A DNA stretch of 32,132 bases from Armatimonadota bacterium (GTDB lineage: Bacteria > Armatimonadota > Zipacnadia > UBA1398 > JAKPQA01): the NCBI GenBank assembly GCA_029547025.1, contig JAKPQA010000146.1, positions 1-32,132 on the forward strand, written 5' to 3'. Position numbers and translations under genes: made by a program. Numbering within the stretch: the stretch's first letter is position 1; each line of letters opens with the position of its first letter. Positions 7,601 through 14,258 of the stretch are shown in pieces. Below the pieces are notes generated by a model. That model made no database searches and was not told where the DNA came from. It worked only from the letters and a program-made list of their open reading frames with translations.

Positions 7601-8747
7601 CTCGCTGAGCCTCCACAAGCGCCTGATGCTCTCGAGCTACTCCGGCGGCGACAGCATCGTGGGCACCGAGACAGCGCAGTTCACTGCCGACACCACAGAC
7701 GCGGGCTCACCGGAACTCAGTCCGCTCGGCGCCCAACACCTGGCGATCAGGCAGTGGGCCGACGCCCATCCCGACCGTGGGGTCATGTACACGCCCGTGG
7801 CTCTCATGCTCGACTTCCACAGCGGCTGGACGGTCCCGCGTCACCTGTACCGCGGCGACAAGTACAAGGTGTGGGGCAAGCTGCCCTATGAGAAGGGCGA
7901 CTACCTGGCCGACAACGTCTTCCGCATGGTCTGGCCGGGCTATGAGGACTGCAGCTACCTGCGCAACGAGCGGGGCTTCCTCACACCCACGCCCTATGCC
8001 GACCTCTTCGATGTCATCACGAACCGATGCCACGCGGACATCCTCAAACAGTACACGGCGGTCGTGTTGCTGGGCGATGTTGAGATGCCGCCCGACGTGG
8101 TCGAGCGCCTCAGCTCCTTCGTGCGGGCAGGGGGTGACCTGGTCGTCGATGCCCCTCGCGCCCGCGGGCTGGGGGAGGAACTGGCCGGGCTCACGGTGGG
8201 CGACCCCGAGCGGGGTGTGCTCAGCCATGTCCTCGCCTCGGGCCAGACCTACGACGAGGCGCCCTACACCTATGCACGAGTGCAGCTCACCACGGCCCAG
8301 CCCCTGGTGGTCGGCGAACGCGGCGACGCCCTGGTGGCCGTCAACCGTGTGGGCGGTGGCCGCGTGATCGTCATCACCCCCGACTACTGGATGACCGATG
8401 CCCTGCCCTACCGCAACCCCGACCTGGTGAACATGGAGCCTCCCTATCAGATCCTGCGGGGCGTCCGGGAGGTCCTCGATGGCTACTTCGCCTCGTTCAG
8501 CCCTGTCCGGATCGAGCCCGCGGGCCTCAGCGTCCGGGTGAACTGCTTCGACGGCGACGATGAGCGGCTTCTCGTCACGTTGATGAACAACGACCTCTTC
8601 GCCGACTGGACCGGCACAGTACACCTCGAGCGGGACATCGCCCGGGCCACCGATATCTGGCACGGGGCCGAGTTGCCCCCCGGGCGCGATCTGCAGCTCG
8701 CGATCCCTGCAGGCGACGTCGCCGTGCTCGACCTGCGTCAGGAGTAG
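4629..8747 (+). CDS. Exported 1372-aa LamG/multidomain glycan-active protein
   Basis: Large exported protein, probably carbohydrate-binding and perhaps hydrolytic. The order is: signal peptide (about 1-29, ending GVCA); LamG/concanavalin-like jelly roll at about 42-240 (HTVFLYHFDEG...LIDEVRLSD); a beta-rich stretch to about 380; a CBM6/35-like domain at 380-525; a second beta-sandwich resembling a CBM11-type module at 541-698; a region at about 750-1070 that looks like a TIM barrel but matches no family I can name; an amidotransferase-like alpha/beta domain at 1137-1256 (VVLLGDVEMPPDVVERL...GGDLVVDAPRA); and a C-terminal beta domain. Barrel, amidotransferase-like domain and beta domain in that order resemble GH42 beta-galactosidases, which is my best structural guess. 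ATG 4629 lacks a good ribosome binding site; GTG 4650, preceded by ggggg, would give a cleaner signal peptide. The partner hydrolase starts 8 bp downstream. Confidence 0.88.
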   Translation: MPGMGVAVSHARFALLCVVSWLGSGVCALGVDTPLEPFASDGHTVFLYHFDEGQGGVARDSGPHGYEAEVRGAQWAPGRFGSALRFDGRDDSVFRDVPEAARGLAAFTIECWFQPHAPQGRRFLVGQDVGFHFEVDDGGASALSLYNQGGGVPNADGVSHRQVGAPTGPLRLGRWHHLAATYDGALVSFFVDGALTGRMPAARDFCTGVPSRGLWIGCYVGMDYWFSGLIDEVRLSDCVRYDPEGVLAPGGRVFDMPVHRVAARAVRVPRETGGASLDLTLRKLHGTTARGFVCIKAPGSSAVAVGEYSIEDVHDGGTVALTFDVSDEAGGPGTYVVGLDPTDSSAYLAVVRAGLRAGDRVLAEWTGEVRSRRTFSPPVLVPLVVGDPSPPVGDLVLWPGQADRITGQLEVDAEGTDPQPALLGRGWIEHWVHVDQEAVYRVHLRYAASAPRPCDIVIDGADLNPYDMCAPNSTASLGVGPDAAQWEYQGTVRLAPGVHWIRLQDELPEVSGLWLQRTTPRPARVDWARFGVPGPDFAAAATDWRAVAQFGDVREPVAEADGHGSLSLSCVFANSDPGHLVASDRVRFSLPGQWDLEPFGRLRFTLHGSGSGHVVALWAIDSKGDEKLLWRGRDDSTDAVSVSAPLGWEGNDVFDPGRVVALCVDLDEGNTRATAENRFAVRLDRIALDRRDALEFPVDYAQALADARAALAVVLGRIGPGAATLRSPGFHPWTQPVVPERHPLFATAEPKPVTRETLGYGLHFTGARGIDAATLDQFHTTYDFGDICWPHIGILPLREKHASDADYEAALGELESRLEDVKRRGLFLFDIWGYVPDMPEYPWRVAPEHIALLQRVLGDRFLGCDNGEQDGRYIGSYADRDPHTNRREGWDSFVRWDQRIAGDNGNYINATGSLNFSHYYGERGARTLGLETAQGLPSDTLMFAFLRGAAKQYGRLTTQATSVWNRYGYNMYSDRRTEGPNGYGLGPSKGCSLSLHKRLMLSSYSGGDSIVGTETAQFTADTTDAGSPELSPLGAQHLAIRQWADAHPDRGVMYTPVALMLDFHSGWTVPRHLYRGDKYKVWGKLPYEKGDYLADNVFRMVWPGYEDCSYLRNERGFLTPTPYADLFDVITNRCHADILKQYTAVVLLGDVEMPPDVVERLSSFVRAGGDLVVDAPRARGLGEELAGLTVGDPERGVLSHVLASGQTYDEAPYTYARVQLTTAQPLVVGERGDALVAVNRVGGGRVIVITPDYWMTDALPYRNPDLVNMEPPYQILRGVREVLDGYFASFSPVRIEPAGLSVRVNCFDGDDERLLVTLMNNDLFADWTGTVHLERDIARATDIWHGAELPPGRDLQLAIPAGDVAVLDLRQE

Positions 8748-8755
8748 AGGAACCC

Positions 8756-11173
8756 ATGCGTGGTGTGCTCTGCCTGGTTGGCGCGACCGTGGTTGCCTTC
8801 GGTGGGCCAGCGAACGCCACACCCGTGGTGCTGTTCGATGACGATGCCGAGGGTGAGATCTCGGTCGTGGACTCCGCCGGTGCCACCAAGGTCGAGCTGA
8901 CCCGCGTGGGCGTCGATGGCGGCGTTGCACCCGTACGGGGCGAGCGCATGCTTCGCCTCGCCGGCACATCCGAGGCACCCGCCGGTGGTGGCGGGTCCCG
9001 AGCCTACATCCGGTTCTGGACCGGGCACGTGCCCGTCACCGCTGGCATGCGGCTGAGCTACTGCGTCTACGCTCGGCCCGAGTCCGTGGCCCATGGGTTC
9101 GCCATCGACTTGGCCGCGCCCGACTTCTACCCGAACAACCTGCGCGACCAGCCTGCTGCTGTGGACCAGAACGGCGTCCGCGCGCACCCGTCGCTTGGCT
9201 TCCTGGCCGACCGCAGCATCGGCCAGTGGTGCTACCGCGAGATCAGCCTCGAGGCGATCGCCGGCCGCGAGATCACTGCCGCCTACGCCGCATGGGACGC
9301 CGGCGGCCCCGAGTCCGGGCCGTTTGCGGGATACTTCGACCAGGTGATGCTGTGGACGGCTGGCGACACCGAAGCGCAGGCCCTGGCCGATCGGTGCCGG
9401 GCAGCGTGCGCGCCCGGGGCGATGGCCGAGGAGGATCTGTCCGCCTTCGGAGTCCCCGTGGGCCTCGGGGCGCCCGCCCCTCTCGCCCCCGTCTCCCCCA
9501 CCCTTGCGCCTCCGCCGGCCGATGCCGGTCTCGTCGTGCTGGGCGCGAACGGCTACTTCCAGTTCAGCAACGGGCGGCCGTTCCTGCCCTGGGGCATGTT
9601 CGGCAGCGAGATCTACACTCAGTTCGGCCGCGATGGGCTCACCGGCCCCGGCCCCTGGTGGTCACACGTGCCGCCGGCGGGGGATGTGGGGGACAACTCC
9701 GAGCCGGTGGAGATCTCCGAGGACGACTGGACCGCCTACTTCGCCGAGTGCCGACGGCGAGGCATCACGGCCCTGCGACTGTTCACCTACGGGCACGCCA
9801 CGCCCGAGGGCGAGCCCGGCTACTACTTCCCGCTGGATGCCGTGGGCAAGGTCCACCCCGTGCTGTGGGGCAAACTCGACCGGTTCATGCAGGCCGGCTA
9901 CGAGCAGGGCATCTTGTTCCTGTTCACCCTGATCGCCTCACCCGATTGGATGCCCTATGTCAGCCATCCCCGGCCGGACTCGCCCGCGAACCAGGTACTG
10001 CACGAGGCCCGGCGGCAGTACGCTGCCGAGGAGCTCACAGGCCTCGATGCCGCGCGCCGCCGGTTCCTGCTGGCTGAGCGCACCGTCAGCATTGGCGACG
10101 CGTTCCGCAACGATGCCTTCTTCGAGGATGCCGACATCGCGGCGTGTGTCGAGAACTACCTGCGGGACTTGTTGCGGCGGCTCGCCGCGGACCAGCGCGT
10201 GTTTGGTCTCGAGATCATGAACGAGACATTCCCGACGAAGTATGCCCAGTGGGCGCGGGACCATGTCGTCCGGCTCTGCCGGGAGTTGGCCCCCGGCCGG
10301 CCCGTGACGGTGAGCCACACGCTCGGCTCGGGCGTCCAGAGTCTCGAGGCTGCCTCCTTCGTTCGGACCGCCGGGCTGGACTTCTACAACTGGCACTCCT
10401 ACCTTCGCCAGAACGCCCCCGTGACGATGGAGTTGGCCTCGAACTGCCTCTTCTACAACGCGCCGGTCCCCGGGTTCCCCACCGAGGGCCCGGCCTACTA
10501 CGGCGGCATCGACCCGGGGCAGGTGGACGAACGATCCCGCCGGCTCGCCATTCGCGATTACCTCTGGCTCCCTCTGGTGACCGGTTGTCCCGGGTCCATC
10601 CTGTGGGCGCCGGAGAACAGCCGCATCGCGCCAGCCGAGTGGGAGGAGCTGGGGCGGTTCCATGCCGTGCTGGCCGAGATCTCGGGTGGCATCGACTTCG
10701 CCGCGCTTCGCCGCGAGCCGCCCGCCATCGAGCTGGCGGTCGACCTTCCGCCGGGCCTGCGCCTGGCCTACACGACCCGTTGCCTGCGGCACGGCACGGC
10801 CGTGGGCTTCGGCGTCGATGGGAGCACGGGCGCCGCCGTCAGGATCTCGGAGCCAGAGCCTCTGGCAGACCTCACCACCCTACCCCGTCCGGTCCGCGCA
10901 GTCGGTTGCGACCTGGCGCCCTACCTGGCCCGTGAGGGCTACGCCGACGTAATCGCATACCTGCCGAACCGGCTCAGGGAGGCCCGTGGCACGGCCGCGA
11001 GACCCGTCGAGCTGGTCCTGAACCTCCCGCCCGGCCGCTACCGAGCCCGAGCCTACGCCATCGGCGAGCAGACTCGCGCTGAGGGCATCGTAGACGCCCA
11101 CTGCCGCGTGGCGATCGCGGAGTCAACCACCGACGACTACGTCGTCTGGCTGCAACGACTCGACTCACTCTGA
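8756..11173 (+). CDS. Exported clan GH-A (GH5-like) glycoside hydrolase
   Basis: Predicted exported retaining glycoside hydrolase of 805 residues. Signal peptide 1-21 (ending ANA), then a beta-sandwich, probably carbohydrate-binding, to about 215, a proline/alanine linker (about 238-262), and a (beta/alpha)8 barrel at about 265-640 that opens with FQFSNGRPFLPWGMFG, the usual first strand of GH5-type enzymes. E490 in GLEIMNE is the Asn-Glu acid/base of clan GH-A. E577 (PTEGPAYYGG) and E620 (LWAPENS) are candidate nucleophiles; I cannot decide between them. A C-terminal beta domain follows. agagg lies 6 nt before ATG 8756, and the gap from the LamG protein gene is 8 bp, so the two are almost certainly cotranscribed. 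Its 3' end overlaps the convergent SIS gene by 37 nt. Family GH5 or a GH-A relative; substrate unknown. Confidence 0.87.
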   Translation: MRGVLCLVGATVVAFGGPANATPVVLFDDDAEGEISVVDSAGATKVELTRVGVDGGVAPVRGERMLRLAGTSEAPAGGGGSRAYIRFWTGHVPVTAGMRLSYCVYARPESVAHGFAIDLAAPDFYPNNLRDQPAAVDQNGVRAHPSLGFLADRSIGQWCYREISLEAIAGREITAAYAAWDAGGPESGPFAGYFDQVMLWTAGDTEAQALADRCRAACAPGAMAEEDLSAFGVPVGLGAPAPLAPVSPTLAPPPADAGLVVLGANGYFQFSNGRPFLPWGMFGSEIYTQFGRDGLTGPGPWWSHVPPAGDVGDNSEPVEISEDDWTAYFAECRRRGITALRLFTYGHATPEGEPGYYFPLDAVGKVHPVLWGKLDRFMQAGYEQGILFLFTLIASPDWMPYVSHPRPDSPANQVLHEARRQYAAEELTGLDAARRRFLLAERTVSIGDAFRNDAFFEDADIAACVENYLRDLLRRLAADQRVFGLEIMNETFPTKYAQWARDHVVRLCRELAPGRPVTVSHTLGSGVQSLEAASFVRTAGLDFYNWHSYLRQNAPVTMELASNCLFYNAPVPGFPTEGPAYYGGIDPGQVDERSRRLAIRDYLWLPLVTGCPGSILWAPENSRIAPAEWEELGRFHAVLAEISGGIDFAALRREPPAIELAVDLPPGLRLAYTTRCLRHGTAVGFGVDGSTGAAVRISEPEPLADLTTLPRPVRAVGCDLAPYLAREGYADVIAYLPNRLREARGTAARPVELVLNLPPGRYRARAYAIGEQTRAEGIVDAHCRVAIAESTTDDYVVWLQRLDSL

Positions 11174-11721
11174 TGCTTCAGATACTGGGATAGCACGTGG
11201 TCGAGGATGAGGTGCAGGTCCTCCACACATCCGTAGTTGCGGCTGGACACGGTGATGTCGAGGTCGACGAGCGCCTTCAGTTTGCCACCGCCGAAACCGA
11301 TGAGCCCCACGGTCCACAGCCCGCGCTGCTTAGCGAACTCAACGGCCTTCAGGATGTTGGGCGAGTTGCCGGAAGCCGTGATGGCAATCAGGACGTCGCC
11401 GGCTCGCGCCAGTACGTCCAGCTGCTCGGAGAAGATGCTGTCGTAGTCGATGTCATTCCCCACAGCACTGATCATCGACGTGTTGTCGGTGAGCGACAGG
11501 GCGCGGATCCTCGGCAGGCCCTCGATCGAGGCGCCCTTGGCGAGGTCGCAGCAGAAGTGTGAGGCCGTGGCCGCACTGCCGCCGTTGCCGATGATGAACA
11601 CCGTCTGGCCGGCCATTCGCGCCTCGTTCACGCGATCGGCGAGCTGCTGTAGGCGGTCGGGGTCGAGTTCGTCGAGCACGGCGCGGAGCTGCGCCACGTA
11701 GTCGGCCAGGAATGCTCTCAT
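11137..11721 (-). CDS. SIS-domain isomerase, phosphoheptose isomerase-like
   Basis: Predicted cytoplasmic sugar-phosphate isomerase of the GmhA/DiaA branch of SIS proteins, 194 residues, close to the usual GmhA length. FIIGNGGSAATASHF (42-56) is the phosphate-binding loop and TASGNS (115-120) the second SIS motif. By alignment with GmhA from memory, the metal ligands would be H55, D59, E167 and H175, where the E. coli enzyme has His, Glu, Gln and His; two ligands are therefore conservatively changed. GmhA makes D-glycero-D-manno-heptose 7-phosphate for LPS or S-layer heptose. ATG 11721 is preferred over ATG 11727 because GGAGG is 8 nt upstream of it. The C-terminus overlaps the convergent hydrolase gene. 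A DiaA-like or other sugar-phosphate role is possible. Confidence 0.85.
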   Translation of the reverse strand: MRAFLADYVAQLRAVLDELDPDRLQQLADRVNEARMAGQTVFIIGNGGSAATASHFCCDLAKGASIEGLPRIRALSLTDNTSMISAVGNDIDYDSIFSEQLDVLARAGDVLIAITASGNSPNILKAVEFAKQRGLWTVGLIGFGGGKLKALVDLDITVSSRNYGCVEDLHLILDHVLSQYLKHQSESSRCSQTT

Positions 11722-11747
11722 GCACATGTCCCTCCGGGTCGTGTGGA

Positions 11748-11784
11748 CTGCCGGCGGCGCCGCGATGGACGGCACCGCCGGCAG
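11748..11784 (-). terminator. Long GC-rich hairpin between lipoprotein and SIS genes
   Basis: CTGCCGGCGG (11748-11757) pairs perfectly with 11775-11784, and after one mismatch four further pairs form, leaving a 7-nt loop. On the minus strand it lies 35 nt after the lipoprotein stop and 27 nt before the SIS ribosome binding region. It may end the upstream transcript, or attenuate or stabilise the boundary. No U-tract follows. Confidence 0.5.
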
Positions 11785-11819
11785 CATGACCCGAAAGGCG
11801 CTGGTGTGCAAGAGGCAGC

Positions 11820-12035
11820 CTACTGTGTGGCAGGGCCGCCCTGGGAGCGCGTGCCGGGCATGGTTCCACTCTGCATCTTCTGCTTCATGAACTCGGCCTG
11901 CTTCATCCCGAACGCTTTGCCCTGGGCCTGGGCTTCCTCGGGTGTGGTCGCCTGCTTGCCTTTGCATCCCCCGGCAACCATCAGCGCGGCGACCTGGACG
12001 CCCAGCAACGCCCGCTTCATCACACGGATCCACAT
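11820..12035 (-). CDS. Small predicted lipoprotein (71 aa)
   Basis: Predicted membrane-anchored lipoprotein of 71 residues with no recognised domain. The N-terminus MWIRVMKRALLGVQ leads into a hydrophobic stretch ending VAGGC, a plausible lipobox with the modified Cys at position 24. The rest is short, rich in Lys, Gln and Met (AQGKAFGMKQAEFMKQ) and probably helical or disordered. ATG 12035 is chosen because gagagg lies 5 nt upstream; the open frame to 12056 has no support. It begins 48 bp after the pseudopilin gene on the same strand, so it may be part of the same transcript. Small lipoproteins next to such pseudopilins look familiar to me in Armatimonadota-like genomes, but their role is unknown. 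Confidence 0.75.
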   Translation of the reverse strand: MWIRVMKRALLGVQVAALMVAGGCKGKQATTPEEAQAQGKAFGMKQAEFMKQKMQSGTMPGTRSQGGPATQ

Positions 12036-12083
12036 GGTGACCTCTCCACTTCGCATGGGACGGGGCCGACCGCGCCCCCGCCG

Positions 12084-12857
12084 CTACTGCTTCATGCCGT
12101 CACAGGACACACGGATGGTTCCCTGCCAGCTATACCCGGGGCACGCCAGGATCGTCTTGGCCGCGGGGAACCACTTGGCGTGCCCGTCAGCGAACGCGAT
12201 GTTCGACCCGCCGTTGTGCCGCGTGTACTTCTGGATGGCGAGGTCCAGGTTGGTGATCTGCGGCCAGCAACCGCACGTGAACGCATCTTGCGCCCCTCCA
12301 GCCGTCCAGTTCGCGAAGGCGACCATGACGGATATGCCGGACTGCGGGTCGGGGGATGAGACCCACCGGGTGGTGAAGCAGTCGGCCAGAAGGCCCACTT
12401 CGGCGGGGCGCTGATGGCTGGCCATGCTCCACACGCCGTTGTCGCCCCAGTTGCGGAAGGGCGCCTCCTGGATCTGCACATTGTAGCCGTAGTGGACAAT
12501 GTAGTTCGGACGTCCGAACTGCCCGCCGTAGCAGTTGCCCATCCACTCGTCCATCTGGACGGCGCTCGGGCACTGGAACACAGCGGTGTTCTTGATATAG
12601 GGCTGGAGCTGCTCGAACCACTGCAACGACTGCGTCACGCCATAGGAGCACTGGGTGGCGTGCGTCGGGAAGCCCTCATCACTGTCCTGGGCGTACTGTA
12701 GCATGGCGTTGGCGAGTTGCTTGAGGTTGGAGAGGCACGAAGTCTGGCGGGCTTTGGCCCGGGCCTTGGCGAAGACGGGGAACAGGATGGCGGCCAGGAT
12801 CGCGATGATGGCGATCACCACGAGAAGCTCGATGAGCGTGAACCCCCTGCATCGCAC
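12084..12857 (-). CDS. Type II secretion-like pseudopilin (DUF1559-like)
   Basis: Predicted pseudopilin of 257 residues with a class III prepilin signal: MRCRG, cleavage after G5, then [20 protein letters not shown] with the conserved Glu at +5. This segment anchors the protein in the membrane and packs it into a pilus-like filament. The soluble part contains SCLSNLKQL (40-48) and the C-terminal motif [16 protein letters not shown] (214-229), both typical of large expanded families in Armatimonadota and Planctomycetota. The start is GTG 12857; the overlapping ATG at 12859 is out of frame. ggaaggg lies about 9 nt upstream. The gene lies 45 bp after the LacI regulator on the same strand. Such proteins are usually encoded as scattered single genes without a secretion operon, as here. 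Function beyond filament or surface display is unknown. Confidence 0.92.
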   Translation of the reverse strand: MRCRGFTLIELLVVIAIIAILAAILFPVFAKARAKARQTSCLSNLKQLANAMLQYAQDSDEGFPTHATQCSYGVTQSLQWFEQLQPYIKNTAVFQCPSAVQMDEWMGNCYGGQFGRPNYIVHYGYNVQIQEAPFRNWGDNGVWSMASHQRPAEVGLLADCFTTRWVSSPDPQSGISVMVAFANWTAGGAQDAFTCGCWPQITNLDLAIQKYTRHNGGSNIAFADGHAKWFPAAKTILACPGYSWQGTIRVSCDGMKQ

Positions 12858-12902
12858 ATGAACCAGTCCCTTCCTGGCGGAGCCCCGTCGGCCCCGCGTT
12901 GC

Positions 12903-13931
12903 TCAGGAGTCTCCGACTTGCCGTCGGGACGACTCCCGGATACACAAAGATGCCGTCAGCTCCGCGCCCTGGAGCGGGAGGTCCGGCTGATCGATGCGGC
13001 GCTGCAGGAACCCAATGCCCTGTTCGCACATCTGGGCGACCGGCATCACGATGGTGCTGATGGGGCGGTCGACGTACTGCGTCTCATCGGTGCCATCGCA
13101 TCCGACAAGGGCCACGTCTTCGGGAATGCGAACGCCCAGGTCGCGCAGCGCTCGGTACACGCCCAAGGCCGTCACGTCATTGCAGCAGAAGAGACCATCG
13201 GGCAGTCGTCGGCGTTCGGCCGCATGGGCCAGAAACGCCTCTCGAGCACCCCGGCGGGTGCCTTTGGGGAAGACGACGAGCTCCGGCTCGAGCCCGGCAG
13301 CTGCCATGGTGGACTCATAGGCCAACCGTCGTGCCTCGTGCGGGTGAGCGGAGATCTGGGGCACGACGTACACGATGCGGCGGCAGCCCTGCTCAATGAG
13401 GTGACTCACCGCGTCCGCCGCCCCGCGTCCCAGCTCGATGCTCACGTGATCCACTCCGCGGTAGCAGTCCGAGCCGACACTCACCACCGGCTTGCCAAAC
13501 CCGGGCGGGTCATCGACCAGGGCCTGCACCAGGTCGCAACGATCGACGGTGAGAATGCCGTCGACCTGTCCCTCGAGCCGGCGCACGCCATGGAGGAACC
13601 ACTCGCGGTCGCCTTCAGTGCCTTCGACCACCATGCCCCACCCAAGAGGTTCGAGCCGCTGCTGGACGCAGTCCATGACATCTGTGGCGAAGGGGTACCA
13701 GCGGTATGGAACGACGACCCCAACCATGTGCGTGCGCCCGGTGACCAGGGCCTGCGCGATCCGGTTGGGCTCATAGCCCAGACGCTCGGCGATGCGCAGG
13801 ACCCGGTCGCGCGTCGCGGACGCAATGCGACTGTCCAGCCGGCCGTTGAGGACCCGCGAGACCGTGGCCGGGGAGACTTGGGCCTCCCGGGCAATGTCGT
13901 GGAGCGTGCGGCGGCTGCCGGCTTGCCTCAC
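12903..13931 (-). CDS. LacI-family transcriptional regulator
   Basis: Sugar-responsive DNA-binding repressor of 342 residues, the normal LacI/GalR length. The helix-turn-helix is TLHDIAREAQVSPATVSRVL (9-28), followed by the hinge region (PNRIAQALVTGRT, 55-67) and a periplasmic-binding-protein-like ligand domain (68-342) with VALVGCDGTDE near the dimer interface. GTG 13931 is chosen over ATG 14000 because cggagg lies 6 nt upstream and the HTH then starts at the usual residue 9. The extra 23 codons from ATG 14000 would also run across the operator and promoter. A palindrome at 13966-13983 overlaps its own predicted start point, so autorepression is likely. The pseudopilin, lipoprotein and SIS genes follow on the same strand. 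The effector is unknown. Confidence 0.94.
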   Translation of the reverse strand: MRQAGSRRTLHDIAREAQVSPATVSRVLNGRLDSRIASATRDRVLRIAERLGYEPNRIAQALVTGRTHMVGVVVPYRWYPFATDVMDCVQQRLEPLGWGMVVEGTEGDREWFLHGVRRLEGQVDGILTVDRCDLVQALVDDPPGFGKPVVSVGSDCYRGVDHVSIELGRGAADAVSHLIEQGCRRIVYVVPQISAHPHEARRLAYESTMAAAGLEPELVVFPKGTRRGAREAFLAHAAERRRLPDGLFCCNDVTALGVYRALRDLGVRIPEDVALVGCDGTDETQYVDRPISTIVMPVAQMCEQGIGFLQRRIDQPDLPLQGAELTASLCIRESSRRQVGDS

Positions 13932-13965
13932 CGTCGTCCTCCGAGCCCCGAATGGCGCTACGCAC

Positions 13966-13983
13966 TGCGCAAACGTTTGCGCA
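13966..13983. promoter_or_regulatory. LacI-type operator, 18-bp perfect palindrome
   Basis: TGCGCAAACGTTTGCGCA is perfectly symmetric with the central CG and the AAACGTTT core typical of LacI/GalR/PurR operators. It lies 35 bp upstream of the LacI GTG start, directly after the predicted -10 box, centred near +4. The neighbouring LacI protein is the obvious ligand. A 12-nt half of it with flank (13963-13974) recurs at 16459-16470. Confidence 0.85.
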
Positions 13984-13984
13984 T

Positions 13985-14013
13985 ATGGTACCGTGCCCAT
14001 CCTGAGCCGTCAA
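13985..14013 (-). promoter_or_regulatory. Predicted promoter of the LacI gene
   Basis: Read on the minus strand, TTGACG (14013-14008) is followed after 17 nt by TACCAT (13990-13985). The start point would fall near 13978, inside the operator palindrome, so a bound repressor would block initiation. Confidence 0.65.
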
Positions 14014-14258
14014 GTAGGCCGGCGAAACAGGGGGCACGAGCTGGGGTAGGTATGGTCACTGGCTGCGGCAGCCCACACGCCGCCGGAGCGTACCGACAAC
14101 GGTGTCAGCCTGAGTGCCGCATCCGCGGCGCGAGGAATCTCGAGCGGCGCCTGCTCTCGACCGAGGGCACTGGGCCGGTGCCCCTTGCGCCTTGGCCGAC
14201 AGAGGAAGCCCATTCGGGCGTCAGTGCATGGACCCCGGTCCGCGCGCTCCACTACCCC

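Larger units (their letters stand above)
13932..14258. other. Intergenic region between the LacI and propeller-lipoprotein genes
   Basis: The left part holds the LacI leader, operator and promoter. The rest has no plausible gene; a long plus-strand frame crossing it is a shadow of LacI. It contains a 6-bp hairpin at 14165-14183 (GGGCAC/GTGCCC) and the palindrome GGACCCCGGTCC at 14230-14241, 18 nt after the stop of the lipoprotein gene, matching the dyad core at 317-328. Confidence 0.45.

Noticed and set aside
13932-14000. LacI start at ATG 14000
   Set aside because: That start would translate the operator and put the message start inside the coding region; GTG 13931 has a good ribosome binding site and gives the standard LacI N-terminus.
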